Positions 43,800-52,706 of a stretch of 64,000 nucleotides of DNA are shown piece by piece. Within the stretch, counting starts at the first letter, position 1, and the number at the start of each line of letters is the position of its first letter. A program made the translations under genes and the position numbers. The notes beneath the pieces were generated by a model, which was not told the origin of the DNA, made no database searches, and worked only from the letters and a program-made list of their open reading frames with translations. This stretch comes from Sporosarcina sp. NCCP-2222. Lineage in GTDB: Bacteria > Bacillota > Bacilli > Bacillales_A > Planococcaceae. The stretch spans positions 65,531-129,530 of the forward strand of contig NZ_BQYK01000002.1 of assembly GCF_023168145.1 (NCBI RefSeq). Reading direction: 5' to 3'.

Positions 43800-45218
43800 G
43801 TGGGGAATATAACGGAACAGGTCCAGCAGCTCCCATCACATGGCGAGGAACTTGAAAAGTTATGGAAGGAGGAACGTTCTTCTTTCACCCACAAAATCAT
43901 TGTGCTCGACGATGATCCAACGGGTGTCCAGACCGTGCATGGTATTCCAGTCTTTACGGACTGGTCGCTAGAAACGATCCGCGCCGTCTTTCAAGATGAA
44001 CGCCAAATGGTGTTTCTATTAACTAACTCGAGATCCTTTTCGGCTGATGAGACAAGAAAAGTGCATACGGATATAGCTGAACGGATCGCGAAGGTTTCTA
44101 CAGAAATGGAGATGCCCTTCCTGTTGATCAGCCGCGGAGATTCCACGTTGCGCGGCCACTACCCACTTGAAACGGAAGTATTGCGAAACACGTTGGAAAG
44201 CAATATGGGACAAGCGATCGACGGAGAGATTATTTTGCCATTCTTTCAAGAAGGCGGCCGGGAGACAATCGGTGATATCCATTACGTTAAGCAAGGCGGC
44301 GACTACGTGCCTGCCGGAGAGACAGAGTTCGCGAAAGACCGGATGTTCGGTTTCCAAAGCAGCGATTTGAAACAATGGATAGCCGAAAAAACTGAAGGCA
44401 CTTATCCGGCTGATAATGTTGTATCCATTTCCTTGGAGGAATTGCGCTCGCTCTCCATTGATTTGATTGCTGATAAATTACTCAGTCTGAGCAGCTTTCA
44501 AAAGGTAGTCATCAACGCCGTCTCTGAAGATGATGTTAAAGCCTTTTCCATTGCTCTCCTGCAGGCCATTGCCAAAGGCAAACGGTTTTTATTCCGTACG
44601 GCCGCTTCCTTTACGAAAGTCATTGGCGACGTTTCAAGCAAACCTTATTTGACAAAAAGGGAATTGCTTAAAGAAGCCTCGAGCAACGGCGGTTTGATCA
44701 TCGTCGGCTCCCATGTGCAGAAGACGACCGATCAGCTGAATGAACTTCGCAATGTTGCCGGCATTCATTTCATCGAATTTGATTGCCATCTCGTCCAAAA
44801 CGGCATTAAGTTTGAAGTGGAACAAGCGCGGATTCAGCAACTCATCAATCAGAAAATCAGTGAAGGCCAGACGGTTTGTGTTTACACAACGAGGCAGCGG
44901 CTCGATTTGGGAGAAGGCCGGAAAGAGGAGGAGCTCGCTTTATCCGTCTCTATTTCCGATGCGATGACGCAGTTCGTCCACAATTGTAATCCGAGCCCAT
45001 CCTATGTAATCGCGAAAGGCGGCATCACGTCAAGCGATGTGGGGACAAAAGGATTAGGTGTGAAGAAAGCGGAAGTAATGGGACAAGTCGCTCCCGGCGT
45101 TCCTGTTTGGCAAACTGGCCAGGAAAGCCGTTTCCCGGGCATCCCTTATATAATCTTCCCGGGTAACGTCGGCGAAGTGGATACATTAAAGAAAGTCGTT
45201 CAAGAATTGGAGTCTTAA
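43800..45218 (+). CDS. DUF1537 four-carbon acid sugar kinase
   Basis: A 472-residue kinase of the family that phosphorylates D-threonate, D-erythronate, 2-oxotetronate or related acids. The N-terminal substrate domain has LDDDPTGVQTVHGI and ISRGDSTLRGHYPLE, and the C-terminal ATP domain has YVIAKGGITSSDVGTKGLGV. Coupled here with an LtnD/GarR-like dehydrogenase, it suggests L-threonate-type breakdown through a 2-oxotetronate kinase, but no aldolase or isomerase is adjacent. Start: GTG two bases after the preceding stop. Confidence 0.88.
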   Translation: MGNITEQVQQLPSHGEELEKLWKEERSSFTHKIIVLDDDPTGVQTVHGIPVFTDWSLETIRAVFQDERQMVFLLTNSRSFSADETRKVHTDIAERIAKVSTEMEMPFLLISRGDSTLRGHYPLETEVLRNTLESNMGQAIDGEIILPFFQEGGRETIGDIHYVKQGGDYVPAGETEFAKDRMFGFQSSDLKQWIAEKTEGTYPADNVVSISLEELRSLSIDLIADKLLSLSSFQKVVINAVSEDDVKAFSIALLQAIAKGKRFLFRTAASFTKVIGDVSSKPYLTKRELLKEASSNGGLIIVGSHVQKTTDQLNELRNVAGIHFIEFDCHLVQNGIKFEVEQARIQQLINQKISEGQTVCVYTTRQRLDLGEGRKEEELALSVSISDAMTQFVHNCNPSPSYVIAKGGITSSDVGTKGLGVKKAEVMGQVAPGVPVWQTGQESRFPGIPYIIFPGNVGEVDTLKKVVQELES

Positions 45219-45237
45219 AGAGAAAAGGGGTTATGAA

Positions 45238-46587
45238 ATGGTTGAAGGCAATATGCTTATTGTGATTTTTCTCCTGGCTTTGGCCGCATTGTTTTTCTTA
45301 ATTCTCAAATTAAAAGTGGAGCCGTTCATTTCACTAATCAGCGTGGCTCTCGTAGCAGCCCTGGCACTCGGCTTCCCGCTTGCTGATATTCCGAAAACTG
45401 TCGCAACAGGCTTTGGGAATACGTTAACTGGCGTTGGAATCCTGATCGGTCTCGGCGTCATCTTCGGACAATTTTTAGGTGTTTCAAGTGCAATTGAGAA
45501 GATTGCCCAAGCCGTGTTGCGTGTGTTCGGCATTAAACGGTCGGCGGCAGGACTCTCCTTGACGGGGGTCGCCGTTTCCATTCCCGTTTTCTTTGACGCC
45601 GCTTTTGTTATTCTGAGCGGATTAGTTAGAAGCTTGTCCAGAAGAACCGGCATCTCCATCGTCACGTTCGTTACAGCGCTCGGTATCGGTTTGATCGTCT
45701 CTCACAGTATGATCGCACCGACGCCTGGACCGCTCGTCGTTGCGGAAAACACTGGGGCAGATCTCGGCCTCTTCATTCTGTATGGAATCATTTGTGCAAT
45801 TCCTGCCGCTATGGTGGGCGGGTACTTGTACGGTACATTTATCGGCAAGCGAATCAAAACGGACGCAGATGCTCCCGAAGAAGAAATGATTGCCGATCCC
45901 GTCGCTGCACCGCGGAAAGAAATTTCCACTGGCTTGTCATTTTTCATGCTCGGCTTGCCGATCATTTTGATCCTATTGAATACCGTTACTCAATTATGGC
46001 TGGAGGAAGGTACATTATCCAATATCCTCGGGTTCATTGGAGATAAAAACGTCGCCTTGCTTATTAGTGTGATCGTCGCGCTTATTGTATTGCGTCCTTA
46101 CATTTCGGTTCCCTACAAAGATCTCTACGATGATGCCATCAACTCGGCCGGGATGATTATTCTAGTTACCGGTGCAGGTGGAGCATTCGGCGCCGTCATT
46201 AACCAAAGCGGCATCGGCGATTACTTGATTGGCACGATGCAAGGCTGGAGCATCCCAGTACTCGTTCTGGCATTTATTTTTTCTCAAATTCTACGGGCTT
46301 CCCTTGGTTCTGCGACAGTCGCGCTCGTCACGACTTCCTCTATTTTGGGACCGATGGCCGTCGAACTTGGCGCCTCCCCGATTTTGCTCGGCCTCGCCAT
46401 CTGCGCAGGGGCAATCGGATTGTCCTTGCCGAACGATTCGGGCTTCTGGGTTGTTAATAAATTCGGGCGTCTCACGATTCCCCAAACGATTCAAGCCTGG
46501 TCTGTCGGCGGCTTCATCGCCGGCCTGACTGCGCTTGCCATGGTATATCTCCTCAGTTTGCTAAGCGGCATCTTGCCAGGCATCTGA
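45238..46587 (+). CDS. GntP-family gluconate/sugar-acid:H+ symporter
   Basis: A 449-residue membrane protein of the gluconate permease family with about 12 helices. GVSSAIEKIAQAVL, SIPVFFDAAFVIL, SHSMIAPTPGPL and LPNDSGFWVVNKF are characteristic of GntP and DsdX. The last gene of the operon; it most likely imports the four-carbon sugar acid used by the kinase and dehydrogenase. AAAAGGGG precedes the ATG. A terminator follows. Confidence 0.88.
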   Translation: MVEGNMLIVIFLLALAALFFLILKLKVEPFISLISVALVAALALGFPLADIPKTVATGFGNTLTGVGILIGLGVIFGQFLGVSSAIEKIAQAVLRVFGIKRSAAGLSLTGVAVSIPVFFDAAFVILSGLVRSLSRRTGISIVTFVTALGIGLIVSHSMIAPTPGPLVVAENTGADLGLFILYGIICAIPAAMVGGYLYGTFIGKRIKTDADAPEEEMIADPVAAPRKEISTGLSFFMLGLPIILILLNTVTQLWLEEGTLSNILGFIGDKNVALLISVIVALIVLRPYISVPYKDLYDDAINSAGMIILVTGAGGAFGAVINQSGIGDYLIGTMQGWSIPVLVLAFIFSQILRASLGSATVALVTTSSILGPMAVELGASPILLGLAICAGAIGLSLPNDSGFWVVNKFGRLTIPQTIQAWSVGGFIAGLTALAMVYLLSLLSGILPGI

Positions 46588-46593
46588 TGTTGC

Positions 46594-46637
46594 AAAAGCC
46601 GGTAAGAGAAGGTACTCCTTCCCTTACCGGCTTTTTT
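46594..46637. terminator. bidirectional terminator
   Basis: The stem AAAAGCCGGTAAG/CTTACCGGCTTTT with a T run lies between the convergent GntP-family and SDR genes. Confidence 0.85.
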
Positions 46638-47568
46638 AGTTTGCTTCGTCTGCTTGAAAAGCCAGTGTCTGCCTGAGCCCTTCCTCATAAGGCGTTCTCG
46701 GGAGAGCCCCGATCTCCCTTTCATATTTGCTGCCATCCAGTTGGAATGGGTTCTCGTATAAATAGGACAGCTCGAGAAATTCTCGCATAAATGGATTGAA
46801 AAGGCCAGCTAACCGGATCATCGGCTTCGTAACTGAACTGACTTTTTTATCATAGCCAGTCAGACTACGAATCATATCGACGAGTTCATTTCCCGTCACC
46901 AAACGTTCACCGGGAATATTCCAGTTTTGGCCGTATGCGCTTTCGTTCATCGCCAGTTCTACAAGCGCCTTGGCGCCGTCCGGAGTAAAAATGAATTCCC
47001 GGGGGATATCCAACCTGCCGACATACCCCGCTTTTTTATTTAATAGAACACTTTTTAATGTATGATGGAGAATCGTACTCTCCGCTCCGGGTCCGTAGAA
47101 GTCTGGAAAATGCGCTATGATACAAGGAATTTCGGATTCTTTTAGCTCCTGCTCCAACGCCAAGCGAAGCTTTCCCTTTTTGGTGTGCGGGTTTTTCTTT
47201 GTCTCCTCCGAAACCCTTTTGCCCTCTTGCCTGCCGTATGCATAGACATTGTCCACTACGACAAGCTTACGGCCAGTCGACGCATTCATCACATTCTTCA
47301 TAATGCGCGGCAGTTTTTCATTCCACTGCTCATAGGAAATGCTCACGGAATGGAAAACTGTATCAACACCTGCTGCCGCCTTGTACACTGCTTCCCTGTC
47401 AAGTACATCTCCAGGATGGATTGTGACGAGTGGATTTGAAGCAAACAGTGACTTCAGCTTCGCTTCGTTTCTTGCAAATGCAACTACCGCTATACCTCTT
47501 CCAGTCAATTCATTGACTAGAGAATATCCCATTCCTCCTGAAGCTCCCAGGACAATCGCTTTTTTCAT
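46636..47568 (-). CDS. NAD(P)-dependent epimerase/short-chain dehydrogenase-like protein
   Basis: A 310-residue extended SDR with the Rossmann motif GASGGMGYSLV at residues 8-18 and a substrate/cofactor segment VVDNVYAYG, where the usual YxxxK is replaced by another arrangement, so it is an atypical SDR like NmrA/isoflavone-reductase types. It has a TetR operator upstream (47587-47601) identical in core to that of the TetR gene, so it is probably controlled by that repressor. Substrate unknown. Confidence 0.8.
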   Translation of the reverse strand: MKKAIVLGASGGMGYSLVNELTGRGIAVVAFARNEAKLKSLFASNPLVTIHPGDVLDREAVYKAAAGVDTVFHSVSISYEQWNEKLPRIMKNVMNASTGRKLVVVDNVYAYGRQEGKRVSEETKKNPHTKKGKLRLALEQELKESEIPCIIAHFPDFYGPGAESTILHHTLKSVLLNKKAGYVGRLDIPREFIFTPDGAKALVELAMNESAYGQNWNIPGERLVTGNELVDMIRSLTGYDKKVSSVTKPMIRLAGLFNPFMREFLELSYLYENPFQLDGSKYEREIGALPRTPYEEGLRQTLAFQADEAN

Positions 47569-47586
47569 TGTTATTCCTCCTTTTAA

Positions 47587-47601
47587 TTAACCACTGTTCA
47601 A
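47587..47601. promoter_or_regulatory. TetR operator copy 1 (upstream of the SDR gene)
   Basis: TTAACCACTGTTCAA matches the two other copies of TTGACCACTGTTCAA at one mismatch. The box is nearly palindromic (TTGA...TCAA). Confidence 0.75.
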
Positions 47602-47621
47602 TTAAATTCAAAAAGGGACCA

Positions 47622-48188
47622 TTACATCCCCTTCATCAAAAATGCCACGTGCGCCTCCGCTAATACCCGTACATCTTCAAAAGTTTGGGAGGTGTAGCAA
47701 TAATACGATACGAATCCATGCAAAGATAAAAACAAACACCACATATCTTTAATGGTCATCTTCCCATTCGTAAGTGTTTGTAAGGCGTCCGCAAACTTCT
47801 CATAACTTTGATTCGGATGATCCTGCAAATAGCCTTGCACTTCTTGATCCTTCAGCATGAACATCATTTCATAATGGCTTTTGTTTTGAAGGCCGAACTC
47901 GATATACTTTAATAAAATTGCACGGCATTTTTCCAGAGGCTGCGAGTCAGTTGCCATAATCTCATCAATGAGAAAATCCAACTTCGAAAAATCATGTGAG
48001 ACGACCGCTTGGAATAAATCCGCCTTGTTCTTGAAATGATAATAAATGGCGCCATGACTGCATTTTAATTCGGTTGCCACTTGCCTCATCGATGTTTTGT
48101 CATACCCATTTTCAATAAACAGCTGCCGGGCCGTGTCCAGTATGGCTTCCCTCGACAGTTCTTCATTTGCCGTTCTTCTTGCAGACAT
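47622..48188 (-). CDS. TetR-family transcriptional repressor
   Basis: A 188-residue regulator. The helix-turn-helix spans ILDTARQLFIENGYDKTSMRQVATEL and CSHGAIYYHFKNKADLF, shown in parts. The C-terminal ligand domain is diverse and the inducer unknown. Start: ATG with AGGAGGAG upstream. The box TTGACCACTGTTCAA lies directly upstream, implying autoregulation, and the same box precedes the two flanking genes (SDR and YrdB-like), so a three-gene regulon is evident. Confidence 0.88.
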   Translation of the reverse strand: MSARRTANEELSREAILDTARQLFIENGYDKTSMRQVATELKCSHGAIYYHFKNKADLFQAVVSHDFSKLDFLIDEIMATDSQPLEKCRAILLKYIEFGLQNKSHYEMMFMLKDQEVQGYLQDHPNQSYEKFADALQTLTNGKMTIKDMWCLFLSLHGFVSYYCYTSQTFEDVRVLAEAHVAFLMKGM

Positions 48189-48204
48189 TTGAGCTCCTCC
48201 TTGA

Positions 48205-48219
48205 TTGACCACTGTTCAA
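48205..48219. promoter_or_regulatory. TetR operator copy 2 (upstream of tetR)
   Basis: TTGACCACTGTTCAA lies 17 bases upstream of the repressor start; a near-perfect palindrome with one mismatch in the inner half. Confidence 0.8.
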
Positions 48220-48258
48220 TAAAGAGTAAAACAAACGCACGATTTTCGCAAGAAGCGC

Positions 48259-48579
48259 CTACTGCTCCCAAACTGATATGAAGATTCGGTTCACTACAAC
48301 CAAGACCCCATACCCCCATCCAAGTGCTCCTTTCCCAATAAATAGAAGCAACACTGCTGGGGTTAGAAAAACAACGCCCTCCAGAACTGCATGAAGGCTC
48401 GCCGGTAACTGTACTGCTGCTTGCGGAGAACCGAATAATCCCCAGATGACTGCAATGCTGAAAGGCAGCCCTATGGATAATCCGAATTTTATCATTGGCG
48501 TTGTGCCCAGTTTATATCCTGCATATCCATAGATGGCCAGCCCAAGCAGCTCTAACAGAAAGCGCAGCATAATGTTCAT
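48259..48579 (-). CDS. YrdB/DUF2568 family membrane protein
   Basis: A 106-residue membrane protein with three or four helices; LRFLLELLGLAIYGYAGYKLG and LPASLHAVLEGVVFLTPA fit the uncharacterised YrdB (DUF2568) family. Start: ATG nine bases after TAGGG; the frame is open further upstream but without a ribosome binding site. A third copy of the TetR operator lies 45 bases upstream, so it belongs to the same regulon as the SDR and the repressor. Confidence 0.78.
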   Translation of the reverse strand: MNIMLRFLLELLGLAIYGYAGYKLGTTPMIKFGLSIGLPFSIAVIWGLFGSPQAAVQLPASLHAVLEGVVFLTPAVLLLFIGKGALGWGYGVLVVVNRIFISVWEQ

Positions 48580-48623
48580 TGTTTGCAACCCTACTAGAAT
48601 GTAAATCACCTCCCGGCATTTAT

Positions 48624-48638
48624 TTGACCACTGTTCAA
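48624..48638. promoter_or_regulatory. TetR operator copy 3 (upstream of the YrdB-like gene)
   Basis: TTGACCACTGTTCAA is identical to copy 2 at all 15 positions and lies upstream of the YrdB-like start. Confidence 0.8.
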
Positions 48639-48688
48639 TTAAGTATATTCGCTTGTTTTCTCTCGTGCAACCGAAATGGTACAATAAA

Positions 48689-48723
48689 CAAAAAAATCGG
48701 CAAGTCTTTGTTTAGACTTGCCG
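48689..48723 (-). terminator. terminator of the PCYCGC lipoprotein gene
   Basis: The stem CGGCAAGTCT/AGACTTGCCG with a TTGTTT loop is followed by a T run on the minus strand. Confidence 0.85.
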
Positions 48724-48738
48724 AGAACACCAATCATC

Positions 48739-49242
48739 TTACGCTGGCATCGGTGTGTCGGTTGGTTCAGCATAACCGTCACTATATGTGCTATCAATGT
48801 ATTCGCGAATTTCCTTCATTGACTTGCCTTCTTGCTTCATTTGCACAGATTTCGCCGCAATTTCCAGGCAGACGAGGCAACGAGTGCCGTGATCGTCCCA
48901 GACGACAGATCCATCTTCGCGAATTTCATCAACGAAGCAATTTAGATTGCTCCCGTGACCCGCGCTTTCACCACAACCGCAATAGCAAGGCATGTAAGCT
49001 AAGACATCTTCAGCATTAGCTGCCACTTGATACACAAGCCGCATATCTTCCGGTTTGTCATCCAAGAACTTCGGCAGAACCGCTGCAGATTCCGTCACTT
49101 CCTGTAAATCGCCGTTCGGCAAATGCTTTTCATGACCCACTTCCATCTCCCCATGGGCAGAACCGTTATCTTTCGACTTGTCTCCGCATGCGGAAAGGAC
49201 AAGCACAAGTATCACTATGATAGGCATGAGCTTTTTCATCAT
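48739..49242 (-). CDS. PCYCGC-motif lipoprotein
   Basis: A 167-residue lipoprotein with lipobox LSAC (Cys19), a His-rich linker (HGEMEVGHEKH) and the PCYCGC motif at residues 85-90, which defines a family of cysteine-rich proteins in Bacillales. Further cysteines follow at LNCF and RCLVCLE, so six or more cysteines could bind a metal or form disulfides. The function is unsettled; metal handling or redox is plausible. Start: ATG with AAGGAG nine bases upstream. Monocistronic. Confidence 0.85.
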   Translation of the reverse strand: MMKKLMPIIVILVLVLSACGDKSKDNGSAHGEMEVGHEKHLPNGDLQEVTESAAVLPKFLDDKPEDMRLVYQVAANAEDVLAYMPCYCGCGESAGHGSNLNCFVDEIREDGSVVWDDHGTRCLVCLEIAAKSVQMKQEGKSMKEIREYIDSTYSDGYAEPTDTPMPA

Positions 49243-49305
49243 TCATGTCTACTCCTTTATATTGTAATGTCCTTCCATCATAACGGAGTTGCGGGTGCAA
49301 GAGGG

Positions 49306-49725
49306 TTACAACTTTGTGGACATTCCATGCATTTTCCGTGCATTTTTGTCTTGTTTGATCCAATACCGGATTCCCTTTCCCGCAAACGGCTCATCCGCAA
49401 AACGCGGAATCACATGTAAGTGCGCATGCATAATGGACTGTCCCCCGACTTCGCCTGTGTTCCAGCCAACCGAATAACCTTCATGGTTATACCGCTCTTC
49501 CAAATAAGCCTTCGCCTTTAAAAGCAGCTCCTGTGTATCCCGCCATTCGTTTTCCGTCAGCCCGAACACATCCGACACATGACTCTTTGGGATAATTAAC
49601 CCGCTGCCTTCTAAAATGGTCTGCTCAGAAGCCTTCTGGATATAAGCGCACGTCTCGTTTTCAAATAGTATCTGCTGCTCGGGATCCTCGGTCAGATGGC
49701 AATAGGGACAACCTGTCTTCTCCAT
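49306..49725 (-). CDS. HIT-family hydrolase/transferase
   Basis: A 139-residue histidine-triad protein that hydrolyses nucleotidyl conjugates such as aminoacyl-AMP or dinucleoside polyphosphates. The triad HAHLH is at residues 100-104. The N-terminal CPYCH is a second metal-site motif found in some HIT proteins. It follows fumC with a three-base gap, so both are co-transcribed. Substrate unknown. Confidence 0.88.
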   Translation of the reverse strand: MEKTGCPYCHLTEDPEQQILFENETCAYIQKASEQTILEGSGLIIPKSHVSDVFGLTENEWRDTQELLLKAKAYLEERYNHEGYSVGWNTGEVGGQSIMHAHLHVIPRFADEPFAGKGIRYWIKQDKNARKMHGMSTKL

Positions 49726-49728
49726 CGC

Positions 49729-51111
49729 TTACCGGCCGATCATTTTGGACGGATCGACGTATTCATCGAACTGCTCTTCGGTCAATAAACCCGTTTTGAG
49801 CGCCGCCTCTTTCAATGTTGTGCCTTCCTTATGAGCCGTCTTCGCAATTTTAGCCGCATTTTCGTAACCGATATGCGGATTCAATGCTGTTACGAGCATA
49901 AGCGAGTTCTTCACTTTGCGATCAATTTCCTCGCGGTTTGGCTCGATGCCGACTGCACAGTTGTCATTGAAGCTATGCATGCCGTCAGCGAGCAGCTTCG
50001 CGGATTGCAGGAAGTTGTAAATGATGACCGGCTTGAACACGTTCAATTCAAAATTCCCTTGGCTTGCCGCGAAGCCGATTGTCGCGTCATTCCCCATGAC
50101 TTGCGCGACGACCATCGTCAACGCTTCACTTTGTGTCGGGTTCACTTTCCCCGGCATGATGGAGCTGCCCGGTTCATTCTCTGGAATCGTGATTTCCCCG
50201 ATGCCCGAACGCGGACCGCTTGCAAGCCAGCGCACATCGTTTGCGATTTTCATTAAATCTGCCGCAAGTGCTTTGAGAGCGCCATGTGTGTAGACGACTT
50301 CATCATAGCTGGTGAGGGCATGGAATTTATTCGAAGCGGATGTGAACTCAATACCGACCGATTTTGAAATTTCCTCCGCTACTTTGTCTCCAAAGCCTTT
50401 CGGTGCGTTTAAGCCTGTGCCGACTGCAGTTCCGCCAATGGCAAGCTCTTTCATCGATTGAACGCTGTCCTTCAGCATGCGCTCGGTCTTTTCCAGCATC
50501 CGGTGCCACCCGCTAATTTCCTGTCCAAGCGTAAGAGGCGTCGCATCTTGCAAATGAGTACGGCCGATTTTTATAACATCCATGAATGCCTCGGATTTTT
50601 TACCGAGTGTTTCTTTTAACACGGCAATCGCCGGTAAAACGTCACGTTCCACCGCGATAACACCTGCCACATGCAGAGCTGTCGGGAACGTATCGTTGGA
50701 ACTTTGGGATTTATTAACATCATCATTCGGATGGAGGCGTTCTTCCTCTCCCCATTCCTCAAGCAGCTGGTTACCTCGGTTCGCTAACACTTCATTCATA
50801 TTCATATTCGATTGCGTTCCGCTTCCGGTCTGCCAGACGACAAGCGGGAAATGGTCGTCCCATTTGCCTTCCAACACTTCTTCCGCTGCCGCGGCAATCG
50901 CCTTCATTTTCGCTTCGGACAAATTTCCGAACGAATGGCTTGCGATAGCAGCCGACTTCTTCAGATGCGCAAACGCACGAATGACTCCGAGTGGAATCCG
51001 TTCGCCGCCGATTTTGAAGTTTTGTTTACTCCGCTGGGTTTGGGCGCCCCATAGCTTTTCTGCCGGAACTTTAATTTCTCCAAATGTGTCATGCTCGATA
51101 CGATATTCCAT
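49729..51111 (-). CDS. fumC: fumarate hydratase class II
   Basis: The TCA-cycle enzyme that interconverts fumarate and malate. The 460-residue protein has the superfamily signature [11 protein letters not shown], the [14 protein letters not shown] segment and [13 protein letters not shown]. Start: ATG with GGCGGAGGAAG upstream; an ATG 51 bases earlier is not supported. It is followed after three bases by the HIT gene. Confidence 0.95.
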   Translation of the reverse strand: MEYRIEHDTFGEIKVPAEKLWGAQTQRSKQNFKIGGERIPLGVIRAFAHLKKSAAIASHSFGNLSEAKMKAIAAAAEEVLEGKWDDHFPLVVWQTGSGTQSNMNMNEVLANRGNQLLEEWGEEERLHPNDDVNKSQSSNDTFPTALHVAGVIAVERDVLPAIAVLKETLGKKSEAFMDVIKIGRTHLQDATPLTLGQEISGWHRMLEKTERMLKDSVQSMKELAIGGTAVGTGLNAPKGFGDKVAEEISKSVGIEFTSASNKFHALTSYDEVVYTHGALKALAADLMKIANDVRWLASGPRSGIGEITIPENEPGSSIMPGKVNPTQSEALTMVVAQVMGNDATIGFAASQGNFELNVFKPVIIYNFLQSAKLLADGMHSFNDNCAVGIEPNREEIDRKVKNSLMLVTALNPHIGYENAAKIAKTAHKEGTTLKEAALKTGLLTEEQFDEYVDPSKMIGR

Positions 51112-51184
51112 ACTTCCTCCGCCTTTCGAAAATAGAATGAAACTCCTCTTTCTATCATGCACCTTTTTGTCTGGGAAATAAAAT

Positions 51185-51208
51185 GAAAAGACCCGGTCTC
51201 CCAGGTCT
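51185..51208 (-). terminator. terminator of the Nudix/HD-GYP operon
   Basis: The stem AGACCCGG/CCAGGTCT, with one mismatch, is followed by a T-rich stretch on the minus strand, seven bases past the Nudix stop. Confidence 0.65.
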
Positions 51209-51214
51209 CAGTCG

Positions 51215-51673
51215 TTATTTTATACAATTTTTCCCTGTCGCCCATTCCTCAATAAATTGGCGTTGACGCGGGTTCAGATTCACAGGCAGCTCTTCTTTTG
51301 CAAAAAAATGATGGGCTATGCTTTCCGCCCCACTCTGTTGGAGGCTGCCGCTGAAATCTGATGTAATGAAGATCACCTGGACGCTATACGTTTCATCTCC
51401 ATTCGGATAGGTTACAAAACAGGCATCACCTGAATACAGGCCGAACAACTGCAATTGATTCACATGAAGGCCCGTCTCTTCAAACGTCTCCCGCCTCGCT
51501 GTTTCCTCAAACGTTTCCCCGATTTCCATCACGCCGCCCGGGATACACCAATTATCCTCATCCACACGGTGCTGAAGCAAAATACGGTCATCTTTTGTTA
51601 GAATGACACCACAACCGACCGTCAACAAAGGACGCTGGCCAATTAGCTTTCGCATTGCTCGAACATAGTCCAT
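51215..51673 (-). CDS. Nudix hydrolase
   Basis: A 152-residue pyrophosphohydrolase with a complete Nudix box, GGVMEIGETFEETARRETFEE as the core of GX5EX7REUXEEXGU (given only in part here), at residues about 46-68. It removes a nucleoside diphosphate from a substrate that is not identifiable. The ATG at 51673 overlaps the preceding HD-GYP gene by 31 bases; an ATG 18 bases later is possible. The two genes form an operon. Confidence 0.85.
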   Translation of the reverse strand: MDYVRAMRKLIGQRPLLTVGCGVILTKDDRILLQHRVDEDNWCIPGGVMEIGETFEETARRETFEETGLHVNQLQLFGLYSGDACFVTYPNGDETYSVQVIFITSDFSGSLQQSGAESIAHHFFAKEELPVNLNPRQRQFIEEWATGKNCIK

Positions 51674-52599
51674 CCAATCTCGCCCTTCTTCTCTGCTATG
51701 ACTTCCACAAAAGCGTCCACCACAGCCGGGTTGAATTGCTTCCCTTTTTCTTTCAACAACTCTTCCAATGCTACCTCTACGGGCGTGGCTTTCTTGTATA
51801 CGCGATCCGTCGTCATAGCATCAAAAGCATCCACAACAGAGACAATGGCCGCTTCCAAGGAGATTTCCTCTCCTTTTAACCCATAAGGATACCCTTTGCC
51901 ATCAAACCGTTCATGATGCTGCTCTACGATATAGGCCGCCTCTCGCAACCACTCTACCGGATGATTCCGAAGCATGTCCGCCCCTCTCTGCGAATGGGAT
52001 TTCATAATATCCCATTCCGCTGGTGTCAGCTTTCCTGGTTTATTCAAGATGGCGGGCGGAATTGCCAATTTCCCAAGGTCATGGAAATAGGCTCCCCATC
52101 TCATCAGCTTTAAGCTGGCGGCAGGCCGATCGAACTTCTTCCAAACCTCAATTGCGTATTGCCTAATGCGATCACAGTGCTGATACGTATAGCCGTCGAC
52201 CTGGGCCACAGCATCCATTTCACTCTGAAGCAATTGCATCTCAAAGAAATTTTTCTCGTAAAATGGTGCATCCATATGGATTACCACTTCCGCTTCCGTC
52301 AACGCGTAGAACGTAATCACTTTGGTATGCTGGGAGGCATCGATTGTCTCTCCTATTGCCATTCTCCGCCTGCTGCCTTCATGCTCGTAATCCATTGTTC
52401 CGCTAATTAACGTATACTGCTCCACCTTGGTATGTTCTGGATTATATTGCGCGCAAAACGAGCCGCCCGGCGGCAAAGCAAAAATCGCTTCCGCGATAGT
52501 TTGACGCTTCTCCATCAACGTTACCGTTCCAGAAGACAGATACAGCACGGGGCGACCGCTTTTTTTCTTTGGCGCAACCTTTCTCTTTTTCTCCTTCAT
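51643..52599 (-). CDS. HD-GYP domain protein with cupin-like N-terminal domain
   Basis: A 318-residue protein. The N-terminal 125 residues form a beta-rich cupin-like domain (KVEQYTLISGTMDYEHEG); the HD-GYP domain follows with YFHDLGKLAIP, SHSQRGADML and HHERFDGKGYPYGLKG, so the metal His/Asp residues and the GYP signature are intact. Such domains usually cleave cyclic-di-GMP, though some cleave other cyclic dinucleotides. The cupin part may sense a ligand. Start: ATG with GGAGGG upstream. First gene of the operon with the Nudix gene. Confidence 0.85.
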   Translation of the reverse strand: MKEKKRKVAPKKKSGRPVLYLSSGTVTLMEKRQTIAEAIFALPPGGSFCAQYNPEHTKVEQYTLISGTMDYEHEGSRRRMAIGETIDASQHTKVITFYALTEAEVVIHMDAPFYEKNFFEMQLLQSEMDAVAQVDGYTYQHCDRIRQYAIEVWKKFDRPAASLKLMRWGAYFHDLGKLAIPPAILNKPGKLTPAEWDIMKSHSQRGADMLRNHPVEWLREAAYIVEQHHERFDGKGYPYGLKGEEISLEAAIVSVVDAFDAMTTDRVYKKATPVEVALEELLKEKGKQFNPAVVDAFVEVIAEKKGEIGWTMFEQCES

Positions 52600-52706
52600 C
52601 GGCACCCTCCGCCCGTCATAAATCGACTGTATGTCCCATTTTTCTTCATTATACAGGAGGAGGGCAAAGCTGGCTATCATATTTTTAGAATTAATAGATT
52701 ATTTTA

